Positions 17,936 through 27,150 of a stretch of 64,000 bases of DNA are shown in pieces. This DNA comes from Fuerstiella sp. Its GTDB lineage: Bacteria; Planctomycetota; Planctomycetia; Planctomycetales; Planctomycetaceae. How positions within the stretch are numbered: position 1 is the stretch's first letter; each line of letters begins with the position of its first letter. The notes below the pieces were generated by a model that worked only from the letters and a program-made list of their open reading frames with translations, ran no database searches and was not told the DNA's origin. The DNA lies in the NCBI GenBank assembly GCA_022843805.1, contig JALHMY010000038.1, positions 1 to 64,000 on the forward strand, given 5' to 3'. The position numbers and the translations under genes are program-made.

Positions 17936-18909
17936 TGAGCCCGACCCTCCGAATCAAACAGCCCCTCAAACAGCAGAGTCGACAAATATCGCTCCCCGGA
18001 ATCCGGAAGAATGACCACAATTATCTTACCGGCGTTCTCTGGTCGCTTTGCCACACGCACCGCCACCGCAGCCGCAGCTCCGCACGAGATACCCGCCAGA
18101 ATGCCCTCTTCCACTGCAAGTCGGCGAGCATACAAAATGGCGTCCTCATTGCTGACCTGCTCAACGTCATCCACCATTGACAAGTCAAGAGTGCCTGGGA
18201 TAAATCCGGCGCCGATCCCCTGTATTTTATGCGGTGCTGGTTTGAGTGGCTGGCCTGCACGAGTTTGAGTAATCACCGGGCTGGAAGCGGGCTCGACAGC
18301 GATCGAACGGACGTTTTTCCCCCGAGTCTGCTTCAGATAACGAGATACGCCTGAAATCGTGCCACCTGTGCCGACGCCCGACACAAAAATATCAACCGCT
18401 CCATCGGTATCTTCCCAGATCTCCGGTCCGGTCGTCTGTTCATGAATGGCCGGATTGGCCGGATTCCGGAACTGTTGAAGCAATACATAGCGGTCAGGAT
18501 CCGATGCGGCAATTTCCTCAGCCTTTGCGACCGCCCCCGACATACCGCGAGCCCCCTCGGTCAGGACCAGCTTTGCGCCGTAGGCAATCAGAAGCTTTCT
18601 GCGCTCGATACTCATTGTCTCAGGCATTGTCAGCGTCAGCGGTATTCTGCGGGCTGCAGCAACGAACGCCAGGGCAATACCCGTGTTGCCACTGGTGGGT
18701 TCGACAAGCTCTTTCCCGGGAGTCAGCAAACCCCGCTTCTCAGCATCCCAAATCATCGCTGCGCCAATCCGGCACTTCACGGAATACGCCGGATTTCGTC
18801 CTTCAATTTTAGCCAGTACTGTCGCCGCAGCGCCGTCGGTGACGCGATTCAGCTGAATCAGCGGTGTTCGGCCAATGGACAATGAGTTGTCCTTAAACCA
18901 GCGGGCCAT
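17932..18909 (-). CDS. cysK: Cysteine synthase (O-acetylserine sulfhydrylase), copy 1
   Basis: The first gene of the sulfur/encapsulin operon, 325 residues. Motifs: [20 protein letters not shown] with the PLP Lys, [37 protein letters not shown] and [15 protein letters not shown]. It resembles copy 2 (same [11 protein letters not shown] and [10 protein letters not shown]) but the two are clearly diverged, so this is not a recent duplication like the encapsulins. The reason for keeping two is unknown; they could serve different sulfur donors or one could partner EpsC. A hairpin plus T-run and a sigma-70-like promoter lie in the 150 bp upstream. Confidence 0.93.
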   Translation of the reverse strand: MARWFKDNSLSIGRTPLIQLNRVTDGAAATVLAKIEGRNPAYSVKCRIGAAMIWDAEKRGLLTPGKELVEPTSGNTGIALAFVAAARRIPLTLTMPETMSIERRKLLIAYGAKLVLTEGARGMSGAVAKAEEIAASDPDRYVLLQQFRNPANPAIHEQTTGPEIWEDTDGAVDIFVSGVGTGGTISGVSRYLKQTRGKNVRSIAVEPASSPVITQTRAGQPLKPAPHKIQGIGAGFIPGTLDLSMVDDVEQVSNEDAILYARRLAVEEGILAGISCGAAAAVAVRVAKRPENAGKIIVVILPDSGERYLSTLLFEGLFDSEGRAQ

Positions 18910-18958
18910 CCGGGAATCCTTTCGCGAAAGCAGTCAGCATTTTCTTTAGGCTGGACAT

Positions 18959-19000
18959 AAAAAAAGGCCAGTGCATTCCGTTGATGGGAACGCACTGGCC
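18959..19000 (-). terminator. Intrinsic terminator or leader attenuator before cysK1
   Basis: On the minus strand a 14-bp stem (GGCCAGTGCGTTCC pairing with GGAATGCACTGGCC, one mismatch, 7-base loop) is followed at once by seven T. It sits 50 bp before the cysK1 start. It can end the sigma-54 activator transcript. Because a promoter candidate lies just upstream at 19031-19058, it would also be in the leader of the cysK operon and could act as an attenuator. Confidence 0.8.
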
Positions 19001-19030
19001 TCCGGTATTTCCGGTCAGCAGATTCGTCGC

Positions 19031-19058
19031 ATACTAGCCAGCTCATGTGGCTTGTCAA
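19031..19058 (-). promoter_or_regulatory. Sigma-70-like promoter for the cysK-encapsulin operon
   Basis: On the minus strand TTGACA (19058-19053) and TAGTAT (19036-19031) are separated by 16 bases. It lies between the stop of the sigma-54 activator and cysK1 and would give a leader of roughly 110 bases containing the hairpin at 18966-19000. Confidence 0.5.
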
Positions 19059-19076
19059 GTTAGTTAAACAGGGTGA

Positions 19077-20735
19077 CTATCGTTCGATCCTCGGGATGCG
19101 AAAACGAGCCCAGTCGATACCGAGCTTTCGCATTCTGGCACGCAGAGTGTGGGGATTAATTCTCAGCAGTGCGGCTGTTCCATTGTTGCCTTCGATTCGT
19201 CCGCGAGTCGCCTCCAGAGCTGTTTCAATCTGTCGGCGCATGGCATCTTCCAGCGACTGAAGATGTGGCAGATCTTCCCGCTGAAACTCTCTCGCGCCTG
19301 CCGCGGGTACCGGGTGTTCGTGCTCGGATCGACGAGGTGACCGACGTTCCGACGTCATCGGTTGCCCGATACCCATGGCTGCTTCAACCTCCAGTCCATG
19401 GCCTTCGCCCAGAATTACGGCCCGGTCAATCACTGCGCCCAGCTCACGAATATTTCCCGGCCAGTCATAAGTCTGCATCAGTCGGATGTCCGATTCTGTC
19501 GCCTGCACGACGGCAACTCCAAAACGTGTTGCCGCCTTGCGAACAAAGTGATCAACAAGTGCGGGAATATCATCTGGCCGATCTCGCAACGGCGGAATCA
19601 AAATGGGAAACACGGCAATTCGATACCACAAATCTTCCCGAAACTGACCACCTGTTACCATCTCCGCCAGATTCCGATGAGTCGCCGCGACCACCCGCAC
19701 ATCCACCTGGATCACTTTGTGGCTGCCAACACGTTCCACAAATCCGTCCTGAAGCACTCGCAGAAATCGAACCTGAGCATCCTGCGGAAGTTCGCCAATT
19801 TCATCCAGAAACAACGTGCCGCCGTCGGCCCGTTCAAACCACCCCTGTCTCGCTTCCACCGCGCCTGTAAAGCTGCCCTTCTCATGACCGAACAGCTGTG
19901 AATCAATCAGCTCCGGCGGAATTGCTCCGCAGTTCACTCTGATGAAAGGGCCATTGCTGCGCCCACTTCCCTGATGAATTTCGCGTGCAATCACTTCTTT
20001 GCCAGTGCCAGTTTCTCCCAGAATCAGAACGGGCACCGTCGATCGAGAACACTGTCGAACCCGATCCATCACGGTTTTCAGCCCGGTATCGGCCCCGATC
20101 AGAGTATCAACCATTTCCTGACGACCCAGACGAGTGAGCAGCGTGCGGCGGTCAGCCTCTGCCGCTTCGCGCAAAACAGCGAGTTCGTGTACTCGTCGAT
20201 CATTCTCCAAAGCAACTCCCAGAGGTTCCTGAAGGGCTCTCAGCAAGTCTTCATGCCGCTCAGTAAACCGTGCACCTTCGTCGGGGATCAGAGTCAACAG
20301 ACCCAGAGTTCCATTGGGCCCGGCCAGTGGAACTATCAGCAGCGGAGCATCATTTGTCGGCGATGCAAGGAGTGGAGCGATCGGTAATCCTTTGCGCAGT
20401 CGGGAGTCCATGCGCGAGACCTCGCCACGTCGAACCCAGGAGATCAGCTGACGAAAATGCCGTTCAGACAATTCCGTGACCGTTGTGATTTCCGCGGCTG
20501 ACTCCGGGACAGCAGCAGCAACAGATACTCGCTGATGCTCACCATCCAGCCAGTGGATGACCACGCCGGACGCGGGCATCTGCGCGCGAAACATTCCGAA
20601 GAATGTTACTGCGGATTCGCCGATCACAATGTGGCGACAGGCTTCTCGCCAAACGTCCAGAAGGATCTTCTGAAATTTTTCCACAGAACAGTTTTCCTGG
20701 TCCATCGATTCGCTGGTCTCTTCCTCTGTCATCAT
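19077..20735 (-). CDS. Sigma-54-dependent transcriptional activator with GAF-like sensor
   Basis: A 552-residue bacterial enhancer-binding protein. Residues about 20-185 look like a GAF sensor ([20 protein letters not shown]). Residues 210-445 are the AAA+ domain with Walker A GETGTGKE at 240-247, a GSFTGA version of the GAFTGA sigma-54 contact loop at 287-292, Walker [14 protein letters not shown] and [13 protein letters not shown]. The C-terminus has a Fis-type helix-turn-helix ([20 protein letters not shown], then [15 protein letters not shown]). The sensor resembles those of NorR/FhlA-like regulators, but the signal is unknown. Its position directly upstream of the cysteine/encapsulin operon and 3.4 kb from the sulfate importer suggests a sulfur-related regulon. 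It ends before a strong terminator. Confidence 0.88.
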   Translation of the reverse strand: MMTEEETSESMDQENCSVEKFQKILLDVWREACRHIVIGESAVTFFGMFRAQMPASGVVIHWLDGEHQRVSVAAAVPESAAEITTVTELSERHFRQLISWVRRGEVSRMDSRLRKGLPIAPLLASPTNDAPLLIVPLAGPNGTLGLLTLIPDEGARFTERHEDLLRALQEPLGVALENDRRVHELAVLREAAEADRRTLLTRLGRQEMVDTLIGADTGLKTVMDRVRQCSRSTVPVLILGETGTGKEVIAREIHQGSGRSNGPFIRVNCGAIPPELIDSQLFGHEKGSFTGAVEARQGWFERADGGTLFLDEIGELPQDAQVRFLRVLQDGFVERVGSHKVIQVDVRVVAATHRNLAEMVTGGQFREDLWYRIAVFPILIPPLRDRPDDIPALVDHFVRKAATRFGVAVVQATESDIRLMQTYDWPGNIRELGAVIDRAVILGEGHGLEVEAAMGIGQPMTSERRSPRRSEHEHPVPAAGAREFQREDLPHLQSLEDAMRRQIETALEATRGRIEGNNGTAALLRINPHTLRARMRKLGIDWARFRIPRIER

Positions 20736-20743
20736 TTTCTACC

Positions 20744-20775
20744 ATATTTAACGGTCTTAATCCATCAAATATCAA
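20744..20775 (-). promoter_or_regulatory. Imperfect palindrome upstream of the sigma-54 activator
   Basis: On the minus strand ATATTTGATGG and CCGTTAAATAT face each other (9 of 11 matches, 7-base spacer). The left arm equals the core of the palindrome at 10976-11005 and overlaps a TTGATA -35-like box. The exact string ATATTTAACGG also recurs near 21688. It could be an operator shared across the sulfur locus. Confidence 0.4.
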
Positions 20776-21148
20776 GGTTTTGCTGGGTGCTGTTGACCGC
20801 TGATTTCAAAATCAAAGTCCGGCGTGAGAGATACGGCGAATCGACGGCCCCTCGGCATGCGCTGTGCATTAATTGCGCCGAGACTGTGGAGTCTGCATGC
20901 GTCCCCGGCGGGCCTGGACGACGTCATGCAGACCCACGCCGTGCTTTTGCAGAGTTTGCCGCATGAACGGCAATCTATTCCGAAACGCAGGAAAGGGAAG
21001 AAGTGATTTGTGACTTGTTCGTTCACGATCGCCATCAGCATCCGGGCAAATCCAGGCAGTGGTCTGCTCCGGGTGAAGACCAGAAATGCTGAGCATACAA
21101 CGGACCCCTTACGTGCTCTCAGAAAGCCTTTGCAAATTAAGCGGTGCC
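20776..21148. other. Intergenic between divergent genes
   Basis: This separates the sigma-54 activator from the first lipoprotein gene. A 60-codon GTG frame (20824-21006) and antisense frames exist but have no ribosome site or recognisable product. Nothing else was seen. Confidence 0.3.
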
Positions 21149-21589
21149 ATGCTGATTCTCAGATGTGTTTGTCATGCTCTCTTCCCGCTCGCTCTGCTCC
21201 TGACTTTGGGAGGATGTCAGCAAGGATCACCAGACACTGCAGCCGTACAGGGAATTGTAACGCTGGACGGCCACCCCGTTCACGGCGCCACTATCACCTT
21301 TATTCCTTCAAAGCCCTGGAATGCCACTCTGAAAAGCACAACCGATGCTTCAGGTCAGTATCAGCTAACGATTAAAGCATTTCAGTCGGCAGAACTTCCC
21401 GGACCTTATTCTGTGCTAATTGAGTCCACAGCCCTGCTGGCCGAACAAAAGGCCGAACACATTCTGCACGGTAAGGATTTCCCTGAGCATCCGATTGCAT
21501 TACCTGAGCGATTTGGGACTGAAGGCCAGCTGTCGGCTGAAATTCGAAGAGGGCAAAACCAAATCGATTTTCGACTGATGACGAGGTGA
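21149..21589 (+). CDS. Lipoprotein with a transthyretin/CarboxypepD_reg-like domain
   Basis: From the Met before LILRCVCHALFPLALLLTLG the protein has a lipoprotein signal with Cys in LTLGGCQQ. The mature part (QGIVTLDGHPVHGATITFIP, then TTDASGQYQLTIKAF) is the beta-sandwich regulatory-like fold common in small planctomycete lipoproteins. The role is unknown. An upstream in-frame start at 21086 would spoil the signal peptide. A second lipoprotein of the same type and a DUF1559 protein follow in the same direction, a frequent planctomycete grouping. Confidence 0.75.
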   Translation: MLILRCVCHALFPLALLLTLGGCQQGSPDTAAVQGIVTLDGHPVHGATITFIPSKPWNATLKSTTDASGQYQLTIKAFQSAELPGPYSVLIESTALLAEQKAEHILHGKDFPEHPIALPERFGTEGQLSAEIRRGQNQIDFRLMTR

Positions 21590-21949
21590 GATCACAATTC
21601 CAGGGGATTCCGAGCGAGCATAGCCGGCAACGGGTGTTCGCGCTGAATTCTCGAAAGCCATCAGAGATCGCCGAGGATCCATCATATTTAACGGATGCTC
21701 GGCAATCGGTAAGCAGGCAAGACGGTCATCCGTGCTATTTAAAGGACCTGCGTCACCGTCATCTGGCGTTAAGACGGAAATTCTCAGTTTATTTGGCTCT
21801 GAGAATATAACCATCCTGATCGGCACGACGATTGCTTTCGACGTTGTACAGGTAAGTGATGCAGTCCGGCATGTCACTTTCAGGATGTCAGGCCGCAAGG
21901 CGATTTAGGAATGGGCCGCATTCGCGGCAAAGAGTGGAGTTCGTTAATT
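21590..21949. other. Intergenic, no gene seen
   Basis: This lies between the two lipoprotein genes. It contains CCATCATATTTAACGGATG near 21682, which shares ATATTTAACGG with the region upstream of the sigma-54 activator. The short frames here have no credible product. Confidence 0.3.
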
Positions 21950-22435
21950 ATGAATGTTGTGGATTACATCCGCGAAATCAGGTCGCTCAGGTTCAGCTCA
22001 GATTCCTTTGCCAGCCGTCATTGCTGTTGTTGTCTTCTAATGGGGTTGATGCTCCCGGTGCTGAGTCTGGGATGCGGTGAAAGCCGGGTACCGGTGTTCC
22101 CTGTGACAGGGAAGGTGACGTTTGATGGAGAGCCACCGGTGGGTGCGCAGATCGTCTTTCATCCGTCCGGACATACATTGCCTGAAGATGAGGCGGCGAC
22201 TGGCACCGTAAAGGACGGAGGAAACTTTGATGTCAATATCTATGGAACCGGCGGAGTCCCAGCGGGGGATTATGTGGCCACGGTCCAATGGCGAAAGCTG
22301 GTTCAAAGCGATGGCGGATATGGCACCGGACCTAATGTCATTCCGGAAAAATATGGAAGTGCGAAGACATCACCACTGAAAGTCACTGTGAAGCCGGAAC
22401 CGACCGAGCTTCCTCCGATTGTGATCGAAAAATGA
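21950..22435 (+). CDS. Lipoprotein with a transthyretin-like domain
   Basis: A small exported protein of about 161 residues. A long leader (NVVDYIREIRSLRFSSDS) precedes a hydrophobic segment and lipobox LSLGCGES. The mature part begins VPVFPVTGKVTFDGEPPVGA and continues with IVFHPSG and GGVPAGDYVATVQW, the same fold as the lipoprotein upstream. The start could also be at 21911. It is followed after about 100 bp by a DUF1559 gene; this lipoprotein/DUF1559 pairing is common in planctomycetes and may reflect a cell-surface role. Confidence 0.75.
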   Translation: MNVVDYIREIRSLRFSSDSFASRHCCCCLLMGLMLPVLSLGCGESRVPVFPVTGKVTFDGEPPVGAQIVFHPSGHTLPEDEAATGTVKDGGNFDVNIYGTGGVPAGDYVATVQWRKLVQSDGGYGTGPNVIPEKYGSAKTSPLKVTVKPEPTELPPIVIEK

Positions 22436-22537
22436 TCGAATGAGCTGTTGCTGAATTGCTGCGAACCGGGAGGCGAATGTTTTTCCCGGATGTTTCTTCG
22501 TCGAAATCAAATTTCTGTTTCTGAAAGGTGTTTACTC

Positions 22538-23626
22538 ATGCGTCGTTCGTTTTCCGCTTCGCGACTTTCGCCTCGTTCTTCAGCGAGACGTTCAGGTTTC
22601 ACTCTGATTGAACTGCTGGTCGTGATTGCGATTATCGCCATCCTTGTGTCTCTGCTGCTTCCTGCAGTCCAGTCAGCTCGCGAAGCCGCCCGCCGTACTC
22701 AGTGTCTCAGTAATCTGAAGAATATCGGACTGGCCATTCACAATTTTCATGATGCGAAAAAGAAATTGCCCAGCGGTGGTCGCCCTCTGGCGTCATCCAC
22801 GGTGCGCATTGGCGCGTTTGTCAGCCTTCTGCCTTATCTCGAGCAAAGCGTGTTGTTCGACAAGTATGATACGGCAGTCAGCTGGTCCCACCCAACAAAT
22901 CTGCCGGTGTCGTCCGTCGTGCTGCCGGTGTTCGTGTGCCCGTCAGCCCCCGCGAAGACCTTTCTCGACCACAATCCGGACGGCGCCACACCCGGTGCAC
23001 CCTGGGTGGGAATTGTAGGAAACGGTGATTATGGAGCTTCACTGGGTGTGGATCCGGCGCTGGCCGCTCTGTATAACGGCGATTCCACGTTCGCCGCTCT
23101 GCCACGAATCCAGGGAAGCATTTCCACGGTTTCAACACCCACGCAGAAGACCAATGGAATGCTGCCGAAAAATTCGTCCATTACCTTTGCCGATGTGAAG
23201 GACGGGCTGTCCAACACCATCGCCGTTTGGGAATCCGCCGGACGTCCGTTTGTCTATCAGCGAGGCAATGTTGTCAGCGAAGATCTTTCGAATCATCGTG
23301 TCAACGGTGGGGGCTGGGTGCGACCGGCTTCTGACATTCTTTTCGCCGGATCAAACAAGACGGGCACCGCAATTCCGGGTTACAATCTGAATCGAACCAA
23401 TGGACTGAACGTCGGTGGTTTTTCTTATACCAATACCGGATATCCGGCTCCCATTGGAACAGAAGGTTCAAGTCAGCCCTATTCCTTCCACACGGGCAGC
23501 GTCAACATTTTGCTGGGCGATGGCTCGTCACGCTCTCTGAGCGAAGACGTTGATATTGCAGTGGCCGCAGCGTTGGTAACACGAAAAGACGGTGGCCAGG
23601 AAACGACTATATCCAGCAACTTCTGA
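22538..23626 (+). CDS. DUF1559 prepilin-like protein
   Basis: A 362-residue protein with a type IV pilin-like N-terminus ([20 protein letters not shown], then [19 protein letters not shown]), processed after the Gly before FTLIE in prepilin-type proteins, and a C-terminal box with [15 protein letters not shown] typical of DUF1559. These form very large paralogous families in Planctomycetes, probably pseudopilin-like surface proteins of unknown function. A GAAAGG ribosome site precedes the ATG at 22538; the frame is open to 22448 but that leader is not typical. An intrinsic terminator follows. Confidence 0.92.
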   Translation: MRRSFSASRLSPRSSARRSGFTLIELLVVIAIIAILVSLLLPAVQSAREAARRTQCLSNLKNIGLAIHNFHDAKKKLPSGGRPLASSTVRIGAFVSLLPYLEQSVLFDKYDTAVSWSHPTNLPVSSVVLPVFVCPSAPAKTFLDHNPDGATPGAPWVGIVGNGDYGASLGVDPALAALYNGDSTFAALPRIQGSISTVSTPTQKTNGMLPKNSSITFADVKDGLSNTIAVWESAGRPFVYQRGNVVSEDLSNHRVNGGGWVRPASDILFAGSNKTGTAIPGYNLNRTNGLNVGGFSYTNTGYPAPIGTEGSSQPYSFHTGSVNILLGDGSSRSLSEDVDIAVAAALVTRKDGGQETTISSNF

Positions 23627-23694
23627 ACGCATAAGCTGCGATCAGTTCTGCACGCTGCAGGCATCCGCTTACATCGATCAGATGCGAATCAACT

Positions 23695-23743
23695 CCGGGG
23701 ACCCGTCTCTTTCATGGCACTGAGACGGGATCCCCGGTTTTCA
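23695..23743 (+). terminator. Intrinsic terminator after the DUF1559 gene
   Basis: CCGGGGACCCGTCTC pairs with GAGACGGGATCCCCGG (one bulge) across a 12-base loop, followed by a T-rich run (TTTTCATTTC). It ends the lipoprotein/DUF1559 transcript. Confidence 0.85.
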
Positions 23744-23937
23744 TTTCTGCCTGACGTTGGGCAACTTCTTTGAACTTATCGATTTCCCGTCCCGGATTCC
23801 CATAATCCGTTGAATGTGATGGATTACCGTGACGGTTTTCACGGAAGACTCGAACCTTTCACGGCTGATTCTGCCGCTTTTCGTGTTTCCACCCCTGTTC
23901 TCTCACATCAGGCGGCAGTTCCTGCCGGTCAAACTGA

Positions 23938-23953
23938 TTGGCACGGCAAATGC
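23938..23953 (+). promoter_or_regulatory. Candidate sigma-54 (-24/-12) promoter upstream of the sulfate importer
   Basis: TTGGCACGGCAAATGC has GG and GC separated by exactly ten bases and a perfect TTGGCACG -24 box; the -12 box is ATGC rather than TTGC. It lies about 210 bp before cysP. A sigma-54 activator is encoded 3.2 kb away. The match could be chance. Confidence 0.4.
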
Positions 23954-24022
23954 CTTCTGGCGGTCTGTCCATTAAGGAGATCGGCAGCTTTCGAATTACC
24001 TTCAACGAAGGTTAGTGAATTG

Positions 24023-24080
24023 TTTAACCCGTGGCCGACAGGCCAGGTGTTCGTGCCTGGCCTGTCGGCCACGGGTTAAA
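24023..24080. repeat. 25-bp perfect palindrome
   Basis: TTTAACCCGTGGCCGACAGG followed by CCAGG forms a 25-base arm that is exactly reverse-complemented after an 8-base loop (24048-24055). Repeats with GTGGCCGACAGGCCAGG are common in planctomycete intergenic DNA. It sits 80 bp before cysP, so it may fold in the leader, although there is no T-run to make it a clear terminator. Confidence 0.85.
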
Positions 24081-24161
24081 CGAGTTTTCTCTCAGGCGAA
24101 TCCTTATGTGCCGCTCGCCTAACAGATTATCCGTCCGCTTTGAAATGATCGGGGTTTGGAA

Positions 24162-25253
24162 ATGTTTTTGAGTTTGGTGATTCGAACACAGCGAATTGTA
24201 CCCGGCGTACTGCTGGTGCTGTTGCTGACCGGATGTGGTGCAGCATCTTCAGAAAGCAATAGTGCAGCATCGGGGAGTGGAACCGAGGGCGGAAAGTCGA
24301 GCGCCTCGACCGCTGTTTCGCTGCTGAATGTGTCTTATGATCCGACTCGGGAATTCTATGTGGAATTCAATGAGAAATTTGCAAAACACCTTGCGGGGCA
24401 AACTGGCCAGACGGTCACGATTGAACAGTCTCACGGAGGAGCAGGCAAACAGGCACGAGCTGTTATGGATGGGCTGGCCGCCGATGTTCTTACCCTGGCG
24501 ATCGGATACGACATTGATGTCATTGCGGAAAAGACGGACCTGCTTCCGGAAGACTGGCAGTCACGTCTTCCCAATCGCAGTACTCCCTACACCACAACAA
24601 TTGTGTTTCTGGTTCGTAAAGGCAATCCCAAAAACATTCGTGACTGGAGTGACCTTATTCGCGACGGCGTTGAGGTGATTACTCCCAACCCGAAGACATC
24701 GGGAGGTGCTCGGCTGAATTATCTGGGTGCCTGGGGTTATGCACTTCGAACGAATGGTGGCGACGCTGCGAAAGCGAAGGAATTCGTGGCAGCAATGTAT
24801 AAACGGGTTCCTGTTCTGGATTCCGGAGCCCGCGGATCAACGACGACGTTTGTGCAGCGTCAGATCGGTGACGTTCTTCTCACATGGGAAAACGAAGCGT
24901 TCCTGGCAGTCAACGAGCTGGGTGCCGATCAGGTTGAGATTGTCGTGCCGTCGGTCAGCATTCTGGCGGAACCTCCGGTTACCGTGGTGGATGCCAATGC
25001 GAAAAAGCACGGGGTGTATGAGGTTGCTGAAGAGTATCTGAAGTACCTTTATTCTCCGGAGGGCCAGAAACTGGCAGCGAAGCATTTTTATCGACCCTCC
25101 GCACCGGAGCATGCGGCAGCGGAAGATCTGGCCCGCTTTCCAAAAATTGAACTGTTCAGTGTTGATGAAGTCTTTGGCAGCTGGAAAAAAGTGCAGGCTG
25201 AGCATTTTGACGATGGCGCCAGCTTTGATCAGATCTACCAGCCTGCCCGGTGA
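24162..25253 (+). CDS. cysP: Sulfate-binding lipoprotein of the sulfate ABC importer
   Basis: The periplasmic receptor that delivers sulfate (or thiosulfate) to CysTWA. It has a lipoprotein signal with Cys in LLLTGCGAA, a Ser/Gly-rich linker, then the Sbp/CysP core: [71 protein letters not shown] and [14 protein letters not shown]. Lipid anchoring is unusual compared with the soluble enteric proteins. A TTG two codons upstream (24156) is an alternative start. First gene of a four-gene importer operon. Confidence 0.93.
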   Translation: MFLSLVIRTQRIVPGVLLVLLLTGCGAASSESNSAASGSGTEGGKSSASTAVSLLNVSYDPTREFYVEFNEKFAKHLAGQTGQTVTIEQSHGGAGKQARAVMDGLAADVLTLAIGYDIDVIAEKTDLLPEDWQSRLPNRSTPYTTTIVFLVRKGNPKNIRDWSDLIRDGVEVITPNPKTSGGARLNYLGAWGYALRTNGGDAAKAKEFVAAMYKRVPVLDSGARGSTTTFVQRQIGDVLLTWENEAFLAVNELGADQVEIVVPSVSILAEPPVTVVDANAKKHGVYEVAEEYLKYLYSPEGQKLAAKHFYRPSAPEHAAAEDLARFPKIELFSVDEVFGSWKKVQAEHFDDGASFDQIYQPAR

Positions 25254-25295
25254 TCCCCGGAAATATCGCGTTGTGATCACTGAGAAAGACGAATT

Positions 25296-26135
25296 ATGAA
25301 ATGGAAGTTCAAAAGCTACAGTGTTCTTCCCGGCTTTGGTCTGACGATGGGCTGTACTGTGGTGTGGCTCAGCCTGATGGTTCTGATCCCTTTGTCAGCT
25401 CTGTTTCTTCGGGCATCCGGCCTGACTGCCGAGGAACTCTGGAAGACGGTTACAGATCCCCGTATCGTGGCATCGTACAGGCTGACTTTTGGCGCTGCCC
25501 TGGTGGCAGCGATGATTAACGCCGTGTTTGGCTTTATCGTGGCGTGGACGCTTGTTCGATACGACTTTCCCTTCAAGCGTCTGATTGACGCATTCGTGGA
25601 TCTGCCCTTTGCACTTCCCACGGCCGTTTCCGGAATTGCGCTCACTGCGATTTATTCCAAAAACGGCTGGATCGGTCAGTATCTGGAACCTCTCGGGATT
25701 AAAGTTGCTTTCACACCGCTGGGGATCACGGTGGCTCTTACATTTATTGGATTACCTTTCGTGGTCCGCACCCTGGAACCTGCCCTCCATGACCTGGAAA
25801 AGGACACGGAGGAAGCGGCCGCTATTCTTGGAGCCAATCGATGGCAGACATTCTGGCGAGTGATTCTTCCGGCATTACTGCCTTCTCTGCTGACAGGCTT
25901 CGCCCTTTCGTTTGCCCGGGCGATCGGTGAATTCGGGTCAGTGGTCTTTATTTCCGGCAACATGCCAATGAAAACGGAAATCACTTCATTGCTGATCATT
26001 ACAAAACTGGAACAGTATGACACCACGGGAGCCACTGCAATTGCCTGTGTGATGCTGCTTGCTTCGTTTGTCCTGCTGGGAGCGGTCAACAGCGTTCAGT
26101 GGTATATCAGCCATCGTTCACGAGGAGGCAGCTGA
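25296..26135 (+). CDS. cysT: Sulfate ABC transporter permease CysT
   Basis: One of two inner-membrane permeases of the sulfate importer. The 279-residue protein has about six membrane spans and the CysT landmarks DLPFALPTAVSGIALTAIYS and the EAA cytoplasmic loop EEAAAILGANRWQTFWRVIL that docks on CysA, followed by SFARAIGEFGSVVFISGN. It follows cysP by 42 bp and cysW begins one base after its stop (TGATATG), so the pair is coupled. Confidence 0.95.
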   Translation: MKWKFKSYSVLPGFGLTMGCTVVWLSLMVLIPLSALFLRASGLTAEELWKTVTDPRIVASYRLTFGAALVAAMINAVFGFIVAWTLVRYDFPFKRLIDAFVDLPFALPTAVSGIALTAIYSKNGWIGQYLEPLGIKVAFTPLGITVALTFIGLPFVVRTLEPALHDLEKDTEEAAAILGANRWQTFWRVILPALLPSLLTGFALSFARAIGEFGSVVFISGNMPMKTEITSLLIITKLEQYDTTGATAIACVMLLASFVLLGAVNSVQWYISHRSRGGS

Positions 26136-26136
26136 T

Positions 26137-27117
26137 ATGTCCCTGACGCCCGCATCTGCAATTACTGCATCAGATACCAGCACGAATGCCGCTGTTCCAC
26201 ACCAGGAAACCGTGCCAGTTGCCGTTCAGAAAAATCACAGCCGCTCGGCAGTACAGTCGATAAAGACTTCAACAAACGAGCCTGCATGGATTCGCATTTT
26301 GCTGATCGCTGTGACAATCGGGTTTCTCAGTCTGTTCCTGTTCATTCCGCTCGCAGCAGTCTTTACTGAAGCATTGCGTAAGGGCTGGGGAACCTGTCTC
26401 GCCAGCTTCCGCGACCCGGCAGCATGGTCTGCCATCAAGCTGACACTGATCGCGGCCGGAATCGCTGTGCCGCTGAATATGGTGTTTGGCCTTGTGGCTT
26501 CCTGGGCGATCGCTCGCTTCGAGTTTTCCGGAAAAAGTCTGCTGATCACTCTGATTGATCTGCCGTTTGCAATTTCACCTGTCGTTTCGGGGCTGATTTT
26601 TGTTCTGCTGTTTGGCAGTTCCGGATGGTTCGGTCCCTGGCTTGCAAAGCATGACCTGCAGATCATTTTTGCCGTCCCTGGCATTATTCTGGTCACCATC
26701 TTTATCACATTTCCGTTTGTGGCAAGAGAGCTGATTCCACTCATGCAGGAACAGGGCAGCGAAGAAGAACAGGCTGCCATCTCGCTGGGAGCAGGCGGCT
26801 GGCAGACTTTCTGGCGGGTCACGTTACCAAACGTTCGGTGGGGGCTCATGTACGGAGTGATCCTGTGTAACGCGCGAGCTATGGGAGAATTCGGCGCAGT
26901 TTCAGTAGTCTCGGGGCATATCCGCGGGAGAACCAATACTGTGCCACTGCATGTTGAGGTGCTTTACAACGAATACAACTTCGTTGCGGCCTTCTCCGTC
27001 GCGTCGCTGCTTGCAGTACTGGCCCTCGTGACACTGGCCATGAAAACTCTGGTGGAAATCCGTCTGGAACGGCAAATGGCAGAAGCACAGGCAACGTCGT
27101 CAACACACAGCACATAA
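26137..27117 (+). CDS. cysW: Sulfate ABC transporter permease CysW
   Basis: Second permease of the importer, 326 residues. An unusually long, polar N-terminal segment of about 50 residues (TPASAITASDTSTNAAVPHQ and onwards) precedes the first membrane span. Family motifs are DLPFAISPVVSGLIFVLLFG, EEEQAAISLGAGGWQTFWRV (EAA loop) and NARAMGEFGAVSVVSGHIRG. The ATG at 26137 is preferred to an in-frame start at 26059 inside cysT. Confidence 0.94.
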   Translation: MSLTPASAITASDTSTNAAVPHQETVPVAVQKNHSRSAVQSIKTSTNEPAWIRILLIAVTIGFLSLFLFIPLAAVFTEALRKGWGTCLASFRDPAAWSAIKLTLIAAGIAVPLNMVFGLVASWAIARFEFSGKSLLITLIDLPFAISPVVSGLIFVLLFGSSGWFGPWLAKHDLQIIFAVPGIILVTIFITFPFVARELIPLMQEQGSEEEQAAISLGAGGWQTFWRVTLPNVRWGLMYGVILCNARAMGEFGAVSVVSGHIRGRTNTVPLHVEVLYNEYNFVAAFSVASLLAVLALVTLAMKTLVEIRLERQMAEAQATSSTHST

Positions 27118-27150
27118 GGCAACGACTGCTGAATTTATTGGAAGTTGAAT

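Noticed and set aside
20824-21006. 60-codon GTG frame
   Set aside because: No ribosome site, no homology recognised and basic low-complexity ending; more likely chance.
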